Source: Collimonas sp. OK412 | Lineage (GTDB): Bacteria > Pseudomonadota > Gammaproteobacteria > Burkholderiales > Burkholderiaceae_D | Assembly: GCF_900112135.1 (NCBI RefSeq) | Contig: NZ_FOLC01000004.1 | Span: 232,899 to 296,898 of the forward strand | Direction: 5' to 3' | DNA length: 64,000 nt | Position numbers and translations under genes: made by a program | Notes under the pieces: generated by a model | Told to the model about the DNA's origin: nothing | The model's input: the letters and a program-made list of their open reading frames with translations, nothing else | The model's database searches: none | Shown: piece after piece, positions 45,485 to 54,692 of the stretch | Position numbering within the stretch: position 1 is the first letter of the stretch | Layout of the letters: each line of letters starts with the position of its first letter

Positions 45485-48064
45485 TCAGGGAGTCTGCGAG
45501 AAATTGCCGCCGGCGCCGGATGGCGGCGTACTGGCCTGGCCCCATGCGGTGGGGGTGTCGGCGGTGCTGAAATCCAGCGTGCCGCCGGACTGCACCTGGT
45601 TCAGCGGCAGCCAGGTGCTGTTCCAGTCCTTGCCGTTCACCTTGAGGCTTTTGACAAAAGCGGCATTCTTGTCGCGCTTGATGAGCAGCCGTTTGCCGTC
45701 GGCCAGCTGGATGGTGATGCTGCCGAACTGCGGCGTCGCCATGGTCAGCCCGGGTACGCCGGGAATCATCGGATACAGCCCCAGCGAAGCCCACACATAC
45801 CAGCCCGAGGTGGCGCCAACATCGTCATTGCCCGGCAAGCCTTGCGGTTTGCTGGAGAAGGTGGCGGCCATGATCTGCGGCAGCACGAACTGCGTGCGCG
45901 ATGGCGTGCCGCTCCAGTTATAGGCCCACGGCGCGGCAAAGCCGGGTTCATTGCCCATGTAGAAGTCGTTCGAGTTTTCACCGCCGTTCAGCCGGCTCGG
46001 ATCGAGCGCCAGCCCGGCCGGCGATTTTTTTGCCGCAGCTGATGTGGTGCTGACGGAAAACAGGGTGTCGAGCCGCGCCACGGCAGCAGCGTTGCCGCCC
46101 AAGGCGGCGACGATCTTGCCCAGGTCGTGCGGGATGGCCCACAGGTATTGGGCCGCCGTGCCCTCATGGTAGCCGTCATCCTGCGAAGGCGAAGCCCAGT
46201 TGCCGGCAAGGTCCTTGACCGCCATCACCTTGGTATCCGGCTTGAACAGGTTTTTCCAGTTCTCGCCGCGCAGCAGCAGCGTGCCGGCGATCTTCTTGTC
46301 GTCGGCGCTGACGGTGGCCGGATCGAGGTTGCTGATGAAGCGGCCGATGGCGAAATCGCGGCTGGCGCCTTCGATGGTGATGGAGCCGGTATGGATGCCG
46401 CTGGCGTCGCTGCCTTCAGCGACGTAACCGAGTTTCAGGTAATCCGGCATGTTGCCTTGCGCGCTGCCAGCCACGTTCCGGCCGAAGGCTGGGTTGCCGT
46501 TGCAGGCCGGCCATTGCGGCGAGTCGGCGGTGGGGGCGAAGGCCGAGCGTTTCAGGTAGCCCAGGGCGGCGGCGCTGTCGAAGCGGGTCGCGCCGAAAGC
46601 CTGCAGGCTGGCCAGCAGCATCGGCGCATGGTCGCCTTCCATCGGCACATCGTCGACATTGGCGTCGGCCCAGTGCGGGAATGCGCCGCATTGCGCCGTG
46701 TCGTTCACCAGCGATTGCGCCATGTCGGCAGCCTGGTCGCGGAACAGCCAGGCATGCATCGCACCCAGCGAGCGGTAGGTGTCCCAGATCGAGAAGGTGG
46801 TGTAGTGGTTGCGGCGCACCAGCTTGCCGTCCTTGTCCTTGTAAGTGTCGGTCTGGTGGCGCTGCTTGTCCATGCCGATGTAGCTGCCGTCGACATCGCT
46901 GAACAGGGTGGGGCCGGACATGACGTGATAAAACGCCGTATAGAATTGCTGGAGGGCGTCGGCGCTGGCGCCGGCGGCATCGACCTGGATCGTATTGAGC
47001 CGGGTGTTCCATTCGGCGCCGGCTTTTTTCGCGGTGGCGTCGAAATCAAAGCCGGGATTTTCCTTTTTCAGGTTGAGGCGGGCATTGGCCGGGCTGACAT
47101 ACGACAGGCCGATCTTGACCACGGTGCTGCTGGCGGCCGATTGCGACAGGTCGAAATTCAGGATCAGCGTGCCGTTGTTGTTGATGAAGCGCGGCGCCTT
47201 GGCGTAAGCCGATCCGGCCTGCAGGTAGAAATAGGCATCGTAGCCACCGCCGCAGTTGAACTTGTTGCTGGTCTTGCCGTAGAAGCTGTTGGGGTCGGCC
47301 GGATCCTGCCAGATCTGGGCGTTGATGCCGGTCATGGAGTTGGTCTGGGTGGCGTCGATCACCAGGATCGCCTTGCTCTTGTCGGGGTAGGTGAAGCGCG
47401 CCATGCCGCTGCGGGCAGTGGCAGTCAGCTCGGTCACGATGCCGTCGTCGGCCTGCACTTTGTAATAACCGGGCACGGCTTGTTCGTTCTTGTGGTCGAA
47501 GGTGCTGCTGCTTTGGCGCATGACCAGGTTGCTGTTGCTGGTGAGCTGGGTGGTCAGCATGGTCGGCATGATCGGCAGGGTGCCGCCGCTGCGGCAGCCG
47601 GGGCCGCTGATGCGCGTCATGCTGAAATAATTGATCATCTTGCTGTCGTAGTTATAACCCGACCCGCTGGAATAGTATTGATGATCGATATCGGTATCCG
47701 GTCCGAACGACACCATGCCGAATGGCAGGGTGGCTGCCGGGCTGGTGTTGCCGGGGTGGGTGCCGCCCGGCTGCTGCTGGGTGCCGAGGAAAGGCTTGAT
47801 GTATTGCGTCAGCGCCAGCTCCGGCAGCGGCTTGATCTGGTTGGCGTCGACCGTTACGGGTGTGGTTGCCGCCGGGCCGGCCGGGCCGCTCGCGCCTGTT
47901 GCACCGGGCTGGCCGGGAGCGCCTGCCGCACCGGTTGCGCCAGCCACGCCGGCAGTTCCTGCCGCGCCGCCGCTGCCCGGCAAGCCGCTTGAGCCGTCGC
48001 TGCAGCCGAACAGCATTGCGGCTGCCATGCCAATTGCAAGATTCCTGCATGATTGCTTGTTCAT
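45485..48064 (-). CDS. GH92-family alpha-mannosidase lipoprotein with collagen-like stalk (copy B)
   Basis: An 859-residue lipoprotein (lipobox LFGC, Cys21, Ser at +2). Residues 27–65 are 13 uninterrupted Gly-X-Y triplets (GLP GSG GAA through GPA GPA), a collagen-like stalk between the lipid anchor and the enzyme. The GH92 motifs are GTHPGNTSPAATLPFGMV, YHEGTAAQYLWAIPHD near residue 630, YMGNEPGFAAPWAYNW, and LPGNDDVGATSGWYVW near 740. It is clearly diverged from copy A. AAGGAGG precedes the ATG. The pair probably acts on different mannosyl linkages or chain positions. Confidence 0.92.
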   Translation of the reverse strand: MNKQSCRNLAIGMAAAMLFGCSDGSSGLPGSGGAAGTAGVAGATGAAGAPGQPGATGASGPAGPAATTPVTVDANQIKPLPELALTQYIKPFLGTQQQPGGTHPGNTSPAATLPFGMVSFGPDTDIDHQYYSSGSGYNYDSKMINYFSMTRISGPGCRSGGTLPIMPTMLTTQLTSNSNLVMRQSSSTFDHKNEQAVPGYYKVQADDGIVTELTATARSGMARFTYPDKSKAILVIDATQTNSMTGINAQIWQDPADPNSFYGKTSNKFNCGGGYDAYFYLQAGSAYAKAPRFINNNGTLILNFDLSQSAASSTVVKIGLSYVSPANARLNLKKENPGFDFDATAKKAGAEWNTRLNTIQVDAAGASADALQQFYTAFYHVMSGPTLFSDVDGSYIGMDKQRHQTDTYKDKDGKLVRRNHYTTFSIWDTYRSLGAMHAWLFRDQAADMAQSLVNDTAQCGAFPHWADANVDDVPMEGDHAPMLLASLQAFGATRFDSAAALGYLKRSAFAPTADSPQWPACNGNPAFGRNVAGSAQGNMPDYLKLGYVAEGSDASGIHTGSITIEGASRDFAIGRFISNLDPATVSADDKKIAGTLLLRGENWKNLFKPDTKVMAVKDLAGNWASPSQDDGYHEGTAAQYLWAIPHDLGKIVAALGGNAAAVARLDTLFSVSTTSAAAKKSPAGLALDPSRLNGGENSNDFYMGNEPGFAAPWAYNWSGTPSRTQFVLPQIMAATFSSKPQGLPGNDDVGATSGWYVWASLGLYPMIPGVPGLTMATPQFGSITIQLADGKRLLIKRDKNAAFVKSLKVNGKDWNSTWLPLNQVQSGGTLDFSTADTPTAWGQASTPPSGAGGNFSQTP

Positions 48065-48181
48065 TGTTCCTCCTTATAATCGCCGCCCGGTTCGGACCGG
48101 GCAATCGGATACACCTGCCTGCTACAAATGCGGTTGCCGGTAAAGCCGGTATTGCCAGAATCCGGGCGTGAGGCGGCCCGG

Positions 48182-48204
48182 CGCGGCGCCTGGATAGCGC
48201 CGCG
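48182..48204. other. Hairpin between AGE-epimerase and GH92 genes
   Basis: CGCGGCGC (48182–48189) pairs with GCGCCGCG (48197–48204). A second hairpin of similar type, ACGCGGCG/CGCCGCGT, lies at about 48284–48303. Neither has a T-run. Confidence 0.5.
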
Positions 48205-48319
48205 TACTAAGAGATGTTCAAGAGAAAAATGCGGTCGACGGGATCGACGGATTCAAGGTCAGCGGTAGTTCGGTTTCCTCCGGGGACGCGGCGTTTGCGC
48301 CGCGTGTGCTGCTACAGGT

Positions 48320-49540
48320 TCATGGTTCGGACAAGGCGCCCAGCACTTCGTAACAAGCGCCCATGGTGTGATAGTCGGTCTTGCCGGCGGGGCTCTTGTC
48401 GTCGCCGTACTTGCGGTTGTCGCGCGTCAGGATGCGGTACCACGCTCCGTACTGGTGATCGACGAAGTGTTGCCAGCTGTACTGCCAGATATGTTCGTAC
48501 CAGTCCCAGAAACGGTTCTTGCCGGTGCGTTTGGCGAGCAGGGCGGCAGCGGCGAAGCTTTCTGCCTGGACCCAGAAATACTTGTCCTGGTCGCAGATCA
48601 CGCCGTCCGGCGCGAAGCCGTAGTAGATGCCGCCGCAATCGATGTCCCAGGCGGCGTCGAGGCCGGCGTCGAACAGTTCGATGGCGCGCGGCAGCAGCCA
48701 GTCTTGCGGCCGGTGCCGTTCCAGGATCAGCAGCAGCTTGGCCCATTCGGTGTGATGGCCGGGCTGGAAGCCCCACGGGCGGAAAATGTTGCTGCTGTCT
48801 TCCTTGTTGTAGTTCCAGTCCGGGGTCCAGTCCTGGTGGTAGTGTTCCCAGATCAGGTCGTTGCTGAGCGCAGCCTGGCGCAAGGTGATGTTGCGCGCCA
48901 CGGTTTCCGCGCGATCCAGGAATTTCGCATCGCCGCTGGCTTCGTAGGCTGCCAGCAGCGCCTCGGTCATGTGCATGTTGGCGTTCTGGCCGCGATAGCT
49001 TTGCAGCTGCCAGTCGGCGCTGGCCTCGTCGGCATACAGGCCGGCGCCGGCTTCCCAAAAATGCTGTTCGAGCAAATCGTAGGTCTGGTGCAGGTCTTCC
49101 TTGGCGCTTGCGACGCCGGCCATCAAGGCATGTGCGTAAGCCAGCATGACGAACGCCAGGCCGTAGCAGTGGCGGGTCGGATCCAGCACCTGCTTGCGGC
49201 CGTCTTTCCATGAAAGTGTCCAGTCGTAGCCCTTGTGCAGCGGATCCCAGTGCACTTCGCGCAGGAACGCCAGCCCGTGCTTCAGCGCATCCAGGTAAGC
49301 GGCATCGCCGAACCGGCGATAGGCCATGGCGTAGTTGAAGATGAAGCGGGTGCTGCTGACCAGGTGCCGGGTTTCGCTGTCGTAGATGCTGCCGTCGTCC
49401 TTGAAGAAATGATAGAAGCCGCCAGAGGGATCGAGCGCCGCCGGATGATAGAAACGCATGGTGTCGCGGATGTGCTGCAACAGGAAAGCGGGATTGCGGA
49501 ATTCGGCTTTAGGCATTGCGGTCGGTTCAAGCATGTTCAT
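48320..49540 (-). CDS. AGE-family epimerase/isomerase (mannose-isomerase-like)
   Basis: A 406-residue (alpha/alpha)6-barrel protein of the N-acylglucosamine 2-epimerase family, which also contains YihS-type aldose–ketose isomerases and mannose isomerases. Typical pieces are GGFYHFFKDDGSIYD near residue 40, DPTRHCYGLAFVMLAYAHAL, NANMHMTEALLAAYEA near 187, and PGHHTEWAKLLL near 255; the His residues of the last two are the usual catalytic ones. It has no signal peptide and so is cytoplasmic. It lies 12 bp after lacI and upstream of two GH92 genes, which favours D-mannose to D-fructose isomerisation. Confidence 0.88.
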   Translation of the reverse strand: MNMLEPTAMPKAEFRNPAFLLQHIRDTMRFYHPAALDPSGGFYHFFKDDGSIYDSETRHLVSSTRFIFNYAMAYRRFGDAAYLDALKHGLAFLREVHWDPLHKGYDWTLSWKDGRKQVLDPTRHCYGLAFVMLAYAHALMAGVASAKEDLHQTYDLLEQHFWEAGAGLYADEASADWQLQSYRGQNANMHMTEALLAAYEASGDAKFLDRAETVARNITLRQAALSNDLIWEHYHQDWTPDWNYNKEDSSNIFRPWGFQPGHHTEWAKLLLILERHRPQDWLLPRAIELFDAGLDAAWDIDCGGIYYGFAPDGVICDQDKYFWVQAESFAAAALLAKRTGKNRFWDWYEHIWQYSWQHFVDHQYGAWYRILTRDNRKYGDDKSPAGKTDYHTMGACYEVLGALSEP

Positions 49541-49552
49541 GGCGGTAGCGGA

Positions 49553-50533
49553 TCAGTTGCCCAGCGTGCTGGCGCGCTGGATCAGCTCCACCGGCAGCAT
49601 CACTTCAGGTTGTACGAGCGTGTCTTCCAGCAGCAGCTTGATGCCCAGTTTGCCCAGGGCTTCCTTGTCCACGGCCAGCGTGGTCAGCGGCGGGGTGGCG
49701 CTGGTGGCGGCGTCGATATTATCGAAGCCGACAATCGCGATATCTTCGGGAATCCGCAGGCCGCGCGCCTGGCATACGCTCATGACGGCCAGCGCGGTGG
49801 CGTCGTTGTAGCAGAACACGGCGTCAGGCGGAGAATCGGATTGCAGCAGGCTTTGCATTGCCGCGGCGGCATGCAGGTGGAGTTCCGGGCCGGGCAGCAA
49901 GGTGACTTCCAGGCGCGGATCGAACAGGCGGCCGGCCTCGAACAGCGCCTGGCGGTAACCCAGCGCGCGCTGCGCAATACTGTAGTGCGACAGCGGGCCG
50001 CTGATGAAGGCCAGCCGTTTGCGGCCAAGCGCGATCAAGTGGCGGGTAGCGGCCAGGGCGCCGCCCAGGTTGTCTGAATTGATGGAGCGGAAACCGGGCG
50101 CCCACAAATCGATCAGCACCACAGGCTTGCCAGTCTGGGTAAGCAGTTCCAGCACCTCCGGCTCCATGAAGCCGGCCACCGCCAGCGCGTCGGGTTCGTG
50201 CAGGCGGATCTGTTCCATCACGTTGTCGGCCGGGCCGATCGATAATACGGTGGGCACGATGCTGCGTTCGCGGCATGCGGTTTCCACGCCGTGCAGCACA
50301 TGCGAAAAAAAAGGGCTGGCGACAAAATTGTTGTGCTGGCGATGCAGCAGGAAAGTCAGGCGCCGGATTTTCCCCTGGCGCAGGTTGGATTCGTTATAGC
50401 CCAGCTGGCTGGCGATCTTTTGTACATGGATGCGCGTCTGTTCGGTCAGGCCGGGCTGTTTTTTCAAGGCGCGCGATACGGTGCCTATGGATACGTTCGC
50501 TGCGGATGCGATATCCCGAATCGTTGGTCTCAT
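49553..50533 (-). CDS. LacI-family transcriptional regulator
   Basis: A 326-residue repressor. The N-terminal helix-turn-helix is TIRDIASAANVSIGTVSRAL (residues 3–22), followed by the hinge. The periplasmic-binding-protein-like sugar-binding domain runs from about 60 to the end (VVLIDLWAPGFRSINSDN, FCYNDATALAVMSVC, VGFDNIDAA). I start at ATG 50533, which has AGGAAGAG upstream, not at a TTG five codons earlier. As first gene of the AGE–GH92 cluster it is the likely mannose-responsive repressor. Confidence 0.93.
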   Translation of the reverse strand: MRPTIRDIASAANVSIGTVSRALKKQPGLTEQTRIHVQKIASQLGYNESNLRQGKIRRLTFLLHRQHNNFVASPFFSHVLHGVETACRERSIVPTVLSIGPADNVMEQIRLHEPDALAVAGFMEPEVLELLTQTGKPVVLIDLWAPGFRSINSDNLGGALAATRHLIALGRKRLAFISGPLSHYSIAQRALGYRQALFEAGRLFDPRLEVTLLPGPELHLHAAAAMQSLLQSDSPPDAVFCYNDATALAVMSVCQARGLRIPEDIAIVGFDNIDAATSATPPLTTLAVDKEALGKLGIKLLLEDTLVQPEVMLPVELIQRASTLGN

Positions 50534-50670
50534 GATCTCTTCCTGCAAGCCGTGGCATGCATTGTCCTGGGCGGACGCCGCGGTCTGCGGCGGCGGTTGT
50601 TGCTGCCCAGAATTGTTTTAGTTGAGTTGTAATGTATAGTAAAAAACTTAAATTTACAATTGTTCAGAAA

Positions 50671-50709
50671 AATAAATCCACATAACACATTGTTATATAA
50701 GGATTTATT
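50671..50709. promoter_or_regulatory. Nested dyad upstream of lacI
   Basis: The outer arms AATAAATCC (50671–50679) and GGATTTATT (50701–50709) enclose ATAACA (50682–50687) and TGTTAT (50691–50696). The centres differ by one base, making a 39-bp composite dyad. It lies in the 388-bp AT-rich gap before lacI. It could be an operator or a hairpin in the leader. Confidence 0.5.
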
Positions 50710-50865
50710 GATTGTAAAATGAATTTATTTGTTTATTAAACATACTAAAAATTTGTTTCTTAAACAGTTCGTAATGGGGATTTGTGGAGAAACAGTATCG
50801 AAAGCCGGGCGGAACGATATCTTTACCGCGCGCAGGGTTTGCCAGGTCTCATTCGCTGGCGCCGG

Positions 50866-50904
50866 AAATAAAAATGGCGGACCACCGTTTCGGCCGTCCG
50901 CCAT
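50866..50904 (-). terminator. Terminator after S9 peptidase gene
   Basis: On the minus strand ATGGCGGAC (from 50904) pairs with GTCCGCCAT (to 50874), followed by TTTTATTT. Confidence 0.85.
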
Positions 50905-50921
50905 GCTCCGGCAAGCGGTTT

Positions 50922-52820
50922 TTATTGCGGCGTCAAATGCTTGGACAGGAATCCTTCCATCGCCGTATAAAAATCAAAGCGGTTTTCTTCATTGTGGAAG
51001 CCGTGGCCCTCGTTGTCCTTCACCATGTATTCGACCGGCACGCCGCGCTTGCGCAGGTTTTCGACGATCTGGTCTGACTCGGCCTTGTTGACGCGCGGAT
51101 CGTTGGCGCCCTGCGCTACGAACAGCGGCGTCTTGATGCGGTCGGTATGCAGGGCCGGCGAGACCGCCGTCAGCAGCTCCTTGTCCTTGACCGGATCGCC
51201 GACCATCTCGTACATCTGGTCGAGGAAGGGTTTCCAGTACGGCGGGATGGTCTTCATGAAGGTGAACATGTTGGAGACGCCGACATAGTCGACTGCCGCC
51301 GCGTACAGGTCAGGCGTGAAGGCGACCCCGGCCAGCGTCGCATAACCGCCGTAGGAGCCGCCGTAGATCGCCACTCGCTTCGGATCGGCGATGCCTTGCT
51401 TGACCAGCCATTGCACGCTGTCGGTGATGTCGTCCTGCATGGTCTTGCCCCATTGCTTGAACGAAGCTTCCCAGAACTGGCGGCCATAGCCGGTCGAGCC
51501 GCGGTAGTTCATCTGCAGCACGGCGTAGCCGCGGTTGGCCAGCAGCTGCACTTCCGGGTTGTAGCCCCAGACATCGCGCACCCACGGGCCGCCGTGCGGA
51601 TTGACGATCACCGGCAGGTTCTTCGGGTCTTTGCCCAGCGGCAGGGTAAGGTAGCCGTTGATCAGCAGGCCGTCGCGCGCCTTGTATTGCACCGGCTTCA
51701 TTTCCGCCATGTCCTGTTCGGCGATGGCGGGATTGATCTCGGCCAGCTTGGTCAGCGTGCCGCTCTTGCTGTCGAACAGGTAGCGGCTGCCTTGGGTGCG
51801 GTCATTGTAGGCGGCCACGATCCAGGTCGACTCGTCCTTGGTGTGCGACTGCGTGATGACTTCGTAGCCGGGCAGTTTTTCCTGCAGGGTTTTATGCAGG
51901 GCTTCGCTTTGCGCATCGAGGAATTTGTACTGGGTTTTCCAGGTGGTGTAGCTGATCTCGGTGAGCACCTTGCGTTTCCTGGAGTAAGCCAGGCTTTCGA
52001 CGTCGACCTCGGGATTTTCATACAGCAGCTCTTCTTCCTTGGCAGTTTCGGGATCGAGGATCACGATCGCTTTTTTATCGCGGCCGAGGTTGGACGATAC
52101 ATACAGTTTCTTGTTGTCGAAGGTGAAGAACAGCGGGTCGACCGAGTCCTTGAACGAAGTCGTCAGCACGGTCTTGAACGGCGCGCTTTCGGTGGCGCGA
52201 TACAGCAGGCTGGTGTTGACGCCGTCGGACGTGGTGGCGGCCCTTACCTTGCCGTCGTGGTCGGTGATCCAGCCCTGGATGTTGCCGGGATTCTTGGCCA
52301 CCAGCTTTTCGGCGCCGTTCTTGACGTTGACGCGGTAGACATCGAACACTTCGGGATCGCGCTTGTTATGGCTGACCAGGATTTCATCCTTGTTGTCTTC
52401 CAGGTCGTCGACGATCTGGGCCCTGACCTTGGGGTAGGGCGTCAGGTCTTTCAGGCCCTTGCCGTCGCGGCCCACCGACACCACGTGGAAATTCTCATCG
52501 CCGCCGAAGTCCTTGGCGAACAGGATGTGGTCGTCGCCTTTCCAGAAGTAGCCGCTGATGTCGCGTGCTTCCTCGGAGGTGATGCGCAGCGGCGCGGCGT
52601 CTGAACCGACGGTCCTGACAAAGATGTTCATGCGGCCCTTCCAGGGTTGCATGAAGCTGATGTATTTGCCGTTGGGAGAAATCTGGAAACCGCTTTGCTC
52701 CGGGTTGCGGAAGAAGTCGCGCACCGAATATTGCTTGAGCGGGCTTGCCGCCAGGGCGTCGCCGCCCAGCATCGACAAGCTGAAACATGTTGCGGTGACC
52801 ACGTGATAGATAGCGCGCAT
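50922..52820 (-). CDS. S9-family (prolyl oligopeptidase type) serine peptidase, exported
   Basis: A 632-residue protein with a signal peptide (cleavage near GGDALAAS, about residue 25). An N-terminal beta-propeller region covers about 30–370. The C-terminal alpha/beta hydrolase peptidase domain has the nucleophile in YGGSYGGYATLAG (about residue 475), the Asp near GANDPRVNKAES, and the His in DNEGHGFHNEENR. GGAGG lies seven bases before the ATG at 52820. It would cleave short peptides in the periplasm, with exact specificity unknown. Confidence 0.9.
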   Translation of the reverse strand: MRAIYHVVTATCFSLSMLGGDALAASPLKQYSVRDFFRNPEQSGFQISPNGKYISFMQPWKGRMNIFVRTVGSDAAPLRITSEEARDISGYFWKGDDHILFAKDFGGDENFHVVSVGRDGKGLKDLTPYPKVRAQIVDDLEDNKDEILVSHNKRDPEVFDVYRVNVKNGAEKLVAKNPGNIQGWITDHDGKVRAATTSDGVNTSLLYRATESAPFKTVLTTSFKDSVDPLFFTFDNKKLYVSSNLGRDKKAIVILDPETAKEEELLYENPEVDVESLAYSRKRKVLTEISYTTWKTQYKFLDAQSEALHKTLQEKLPGYEVITQSHTKDESTWIVAAYNDRTQGSRYLFDSKSGTLTKLAEINPAIAEQDMAEMKPVQYKARDGLLINGYLTLPLGKDPKNLPVIVNPHGGPWVRDVWGYNPEVQLLANRGYAVLQMNYRGSTGYGRQFWEASFKQWGKTMQDDITDSVQWLVKQGIADPKRVAIYGGSYGGYATLAGVAFTPDLYAAAVDYVGVSNMFTFMKTIPPYWKPFLDQMYEMVGDPVKDKELLTAVSPALHTDRIKTPLFVAQGANDPRVNKAESDQIVENLRKRGVPVEYMVKDNEGHGFHNEENRFDFYTAMEGFLSKHLTPQ

Positions 52821-53035
52821 CAAAAACCTCCAAAAATACTTCAAGTTGTCGTCGCGTCGCACCGGGATCGTCCGGCTGACAACTCATTATATGGATAAAA
52901 TGGAAATGAATCTCAATCAGGCTTTACTTGAGACATATCGACATGCGAAATCGTTCGTTAGCGCTTGCCGGGGCTTGTGTGAATATCGTGTTTTATCGCC
53001 AGCATCTTGGCCAACATATTCGTCCCGGAGAAAAA

Positions 53036-53839
53036 ATGCATCGCCTCATCCTCAAGACCTTGCCGGTTTTACTGCTGGCAGCCAGCATCGCCACCGTCCA
53101 TGCGCAGGAAAAAACCAGGATCAAGGTCGGCGTCTCGGTCGGCAATGCCGAGCAGACTTTTGAAGTGGTGAAGAAAGTGGCGGCGCAAGAGGGCCTGGAT
53201 ATCCAGGTGATTACCTTCAGCGATTACCTGCAGCCGAATGAGGCGCTGGCCGCCGGCGACCTGGACGCCAATGCATTCCAGCACAAGCCTTTCCTCGACA
53301 GCCAGATCAAGGCCAGGGGCTACAAGATCGTGCCGGTGGCCTTGACCATCACGGCGCCGCTGGGCATCTATTCAAAGAAATACAAGCATGTCGACCAGCT
53401 GCCGCAGGGCGCCAGCATAGGCATCCAGAACGATCCGTCGAACGGCAACCGGGCCTTGCTGCTGCTGCAAAAGGCGGGTTTGATCAAGCTGAAAGCGGGC
53501 GTCGGCGAAAACGGCGTCAATGCGACGCCGCTGGACGTGGTCTCGAATCCCAAGAAATTGAAGCTGGTGGAGCTGGACGCCGCGCAATTGCCGCGTTCGC
53601 TGGACGACCTGGCGGCGGCTTCGGTCAACAACGATTACGCGGTGAAGGCGGGTTTGTCATTGCAGCGCGATGCGATTGCGGTGGAGGATGCCAAAGGGCC
53701 ATACGCCAACCTGATCGCCACGCGGGCAGAGGATAAAGATAAGCCGTGGGTGAAGAAACTGGTCAAAGCCTACCAGTCGGCGCAGGTGCGCAGTTTTATC
53801 GAAACGGAATTCAAGGGTTCCCTGATTCCGGCATTTTGA
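53036..53839 (+). CDS. metQ: MetQ/NlpA-family substrate-binding protein
   Basis: A 267-residue binding protein of the methionine ABC importer family. The signal peptide ends in ATVHAQE without a lipobox Cys, unlike many MetQ lipoproteins. The mature protein has IKVGVSVGNAEQTFEVVKK and the conserved DLDANAFQHKPFLDS near residue 80. GGAG lies upstream of the ATG at 53036; longer starts are possible but lack a ribosome site. No metN or metI gene adjoins it, so it is an orphan here. Confidence 0.85.
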   Translation: MHRLILKTLPVLLLAASIATVHAQEKTRIKVGVSVGNAEQTFEVVKKVAAQEGLDIQVITFSDYLQPNEALAAGDLDANAFQHKPFLDSQIKARGYKIVPVALTITAPLGIYSKKYKHVDQLPQGASIGIQNDPSNGNRALLLLQKAGLIKLKAGVGENGVNATPLDVVSNPKKLKLVELDAAQLPRSLDDLAAASVNNDYAVKAGLSLQRDAIAVEDAKGPYANLIATRAEDKDKPWVKKLVKAYQSAQVRSFIETEFKGSLIPAF

Positions 53840-53861
53840 CCTTGCCGCCTGGCGCCGGGTT

Positions 53862-54665
53862 TCAGTTATCGAACAGGCGGCCTAGCTCGACACCAGGCTG
53901 CGGCGCGCGCATGAACGCCTCTCCCACCAGGAAAGCGTTGACGCCGGCGTCGCGCATGCGTTTGACGTCGTCGCGGGTGTGGATGCCGGATTCGGTGACC
54001 ACCAGCTTGTCTACCGGTATCTGCGGCAGCAGGTCCAGGGTGTTTTGCAGCGAGGTATCGAAGGTGCGCAGGTTGCGGTTGTTGATGCCGAGCAGGTCGG
54101 TTTTCAGTTTCAACGCCGCCTGCAGTTCTTCCGCATTGTGCACTTCCACCAGCACGCTCATGCCCAGCTCATGGGCGACAGCTTCCATTTCCGCCATCAA
54201 GCCATGGTCCAGCGCCGCCACGATCAGCAGGATCGCATCGGCGCCCCAGGAACGCGCCTGGTATACCTGATACGCATCAATCATGAAATCCTTGCGCAGG
54301 GCTGGCAGCTTGCATGCGGCGCGCGCCTGTTTCAGGTAATCGGGCGAACCCTGGAAAAACTGGATATCGGTGAGCACCGACAGGCACGCCGCGCCATGGG
54401 CCGCGTAGTCGACGGCGATGTCGGCCGGATGGAAGTCTGCCCGGATCACGCCTTTGGACGGCGAAGCTTTCTTGACTTCGGCAATCACGCCGGCGTGGCC
54501 AGCGGCGATTTTTGCGCGCAGGGCGGCTTCGTAGCCACGCAAGGCGGCGCGCGCTTCTGCGTCCGACTCTACCTCGCGGCGCAGGCTGGCGAAGTCTTGC
54601 TGTTTTTTTGCCGCGGCGATTTCATCGGCTTTGACCGCCAGGATTTTATTCAAGATGTCAGACAT
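53862..54665 (-). CDS. trpC: Indole-3-glycerol-phosphate synthase
   Basis: A 267-residue TIM-barrel enzyme closing the indole ring in tryptophan synthesis. Visible motifs are [15 protein letters not shown] (about residues 60–74), [17 protein letters not shown] near 95, and [14 protein letters not shown] near 220. It lies last in the trpG–trpD–trpC group, 27 bp after trpD, convergent with metQ. It is not fused to TrpF, as usual in betaproteobacteria. Confidence 0.97.
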   Translation of the reverse strand: MSDILNKILAVKADEIAAAKKQQDFASLRREVESDAEARAALRGYEAALRAKIAAGHAGVIAEVKKASPSKGVIRADFHPADIAVDYAAHGAACLSVLTDIQFFQGSPDYLKQARAACKLPALRKDFMIDAYQVYQARSWGADAILLIVAALDHGLMAEMEAVAHELGMSVLVEVHNAEELQAALKLKTDLLGINNRNLRTFDTSLQNTLDLLPQIPVDKLVVTESGIHTRDDVKRMRDAGVNAFLVGEAFMRAPQPGVELGRLFDN

Positions 54666-54692
54666 GGTGCGTTTCCTTTACTGCGCTTGCCC

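Noticed and set aside
46127..47992. A 621-codon open frame on the plus strand opposite GH92 copy B
   Set aside because: It is an antisense shadow of a gene with clear GH92 motifs; low-complexity Val/Ala/Gly composition and no ribosome site.
52896..52918. AATGAATCTCAATC resembling part of a Fur box before metQ
   Set aside because: Only about half of the 19-bp dyad is recognisable and the second half does not match; neither neighbour is an obvious iron gene.
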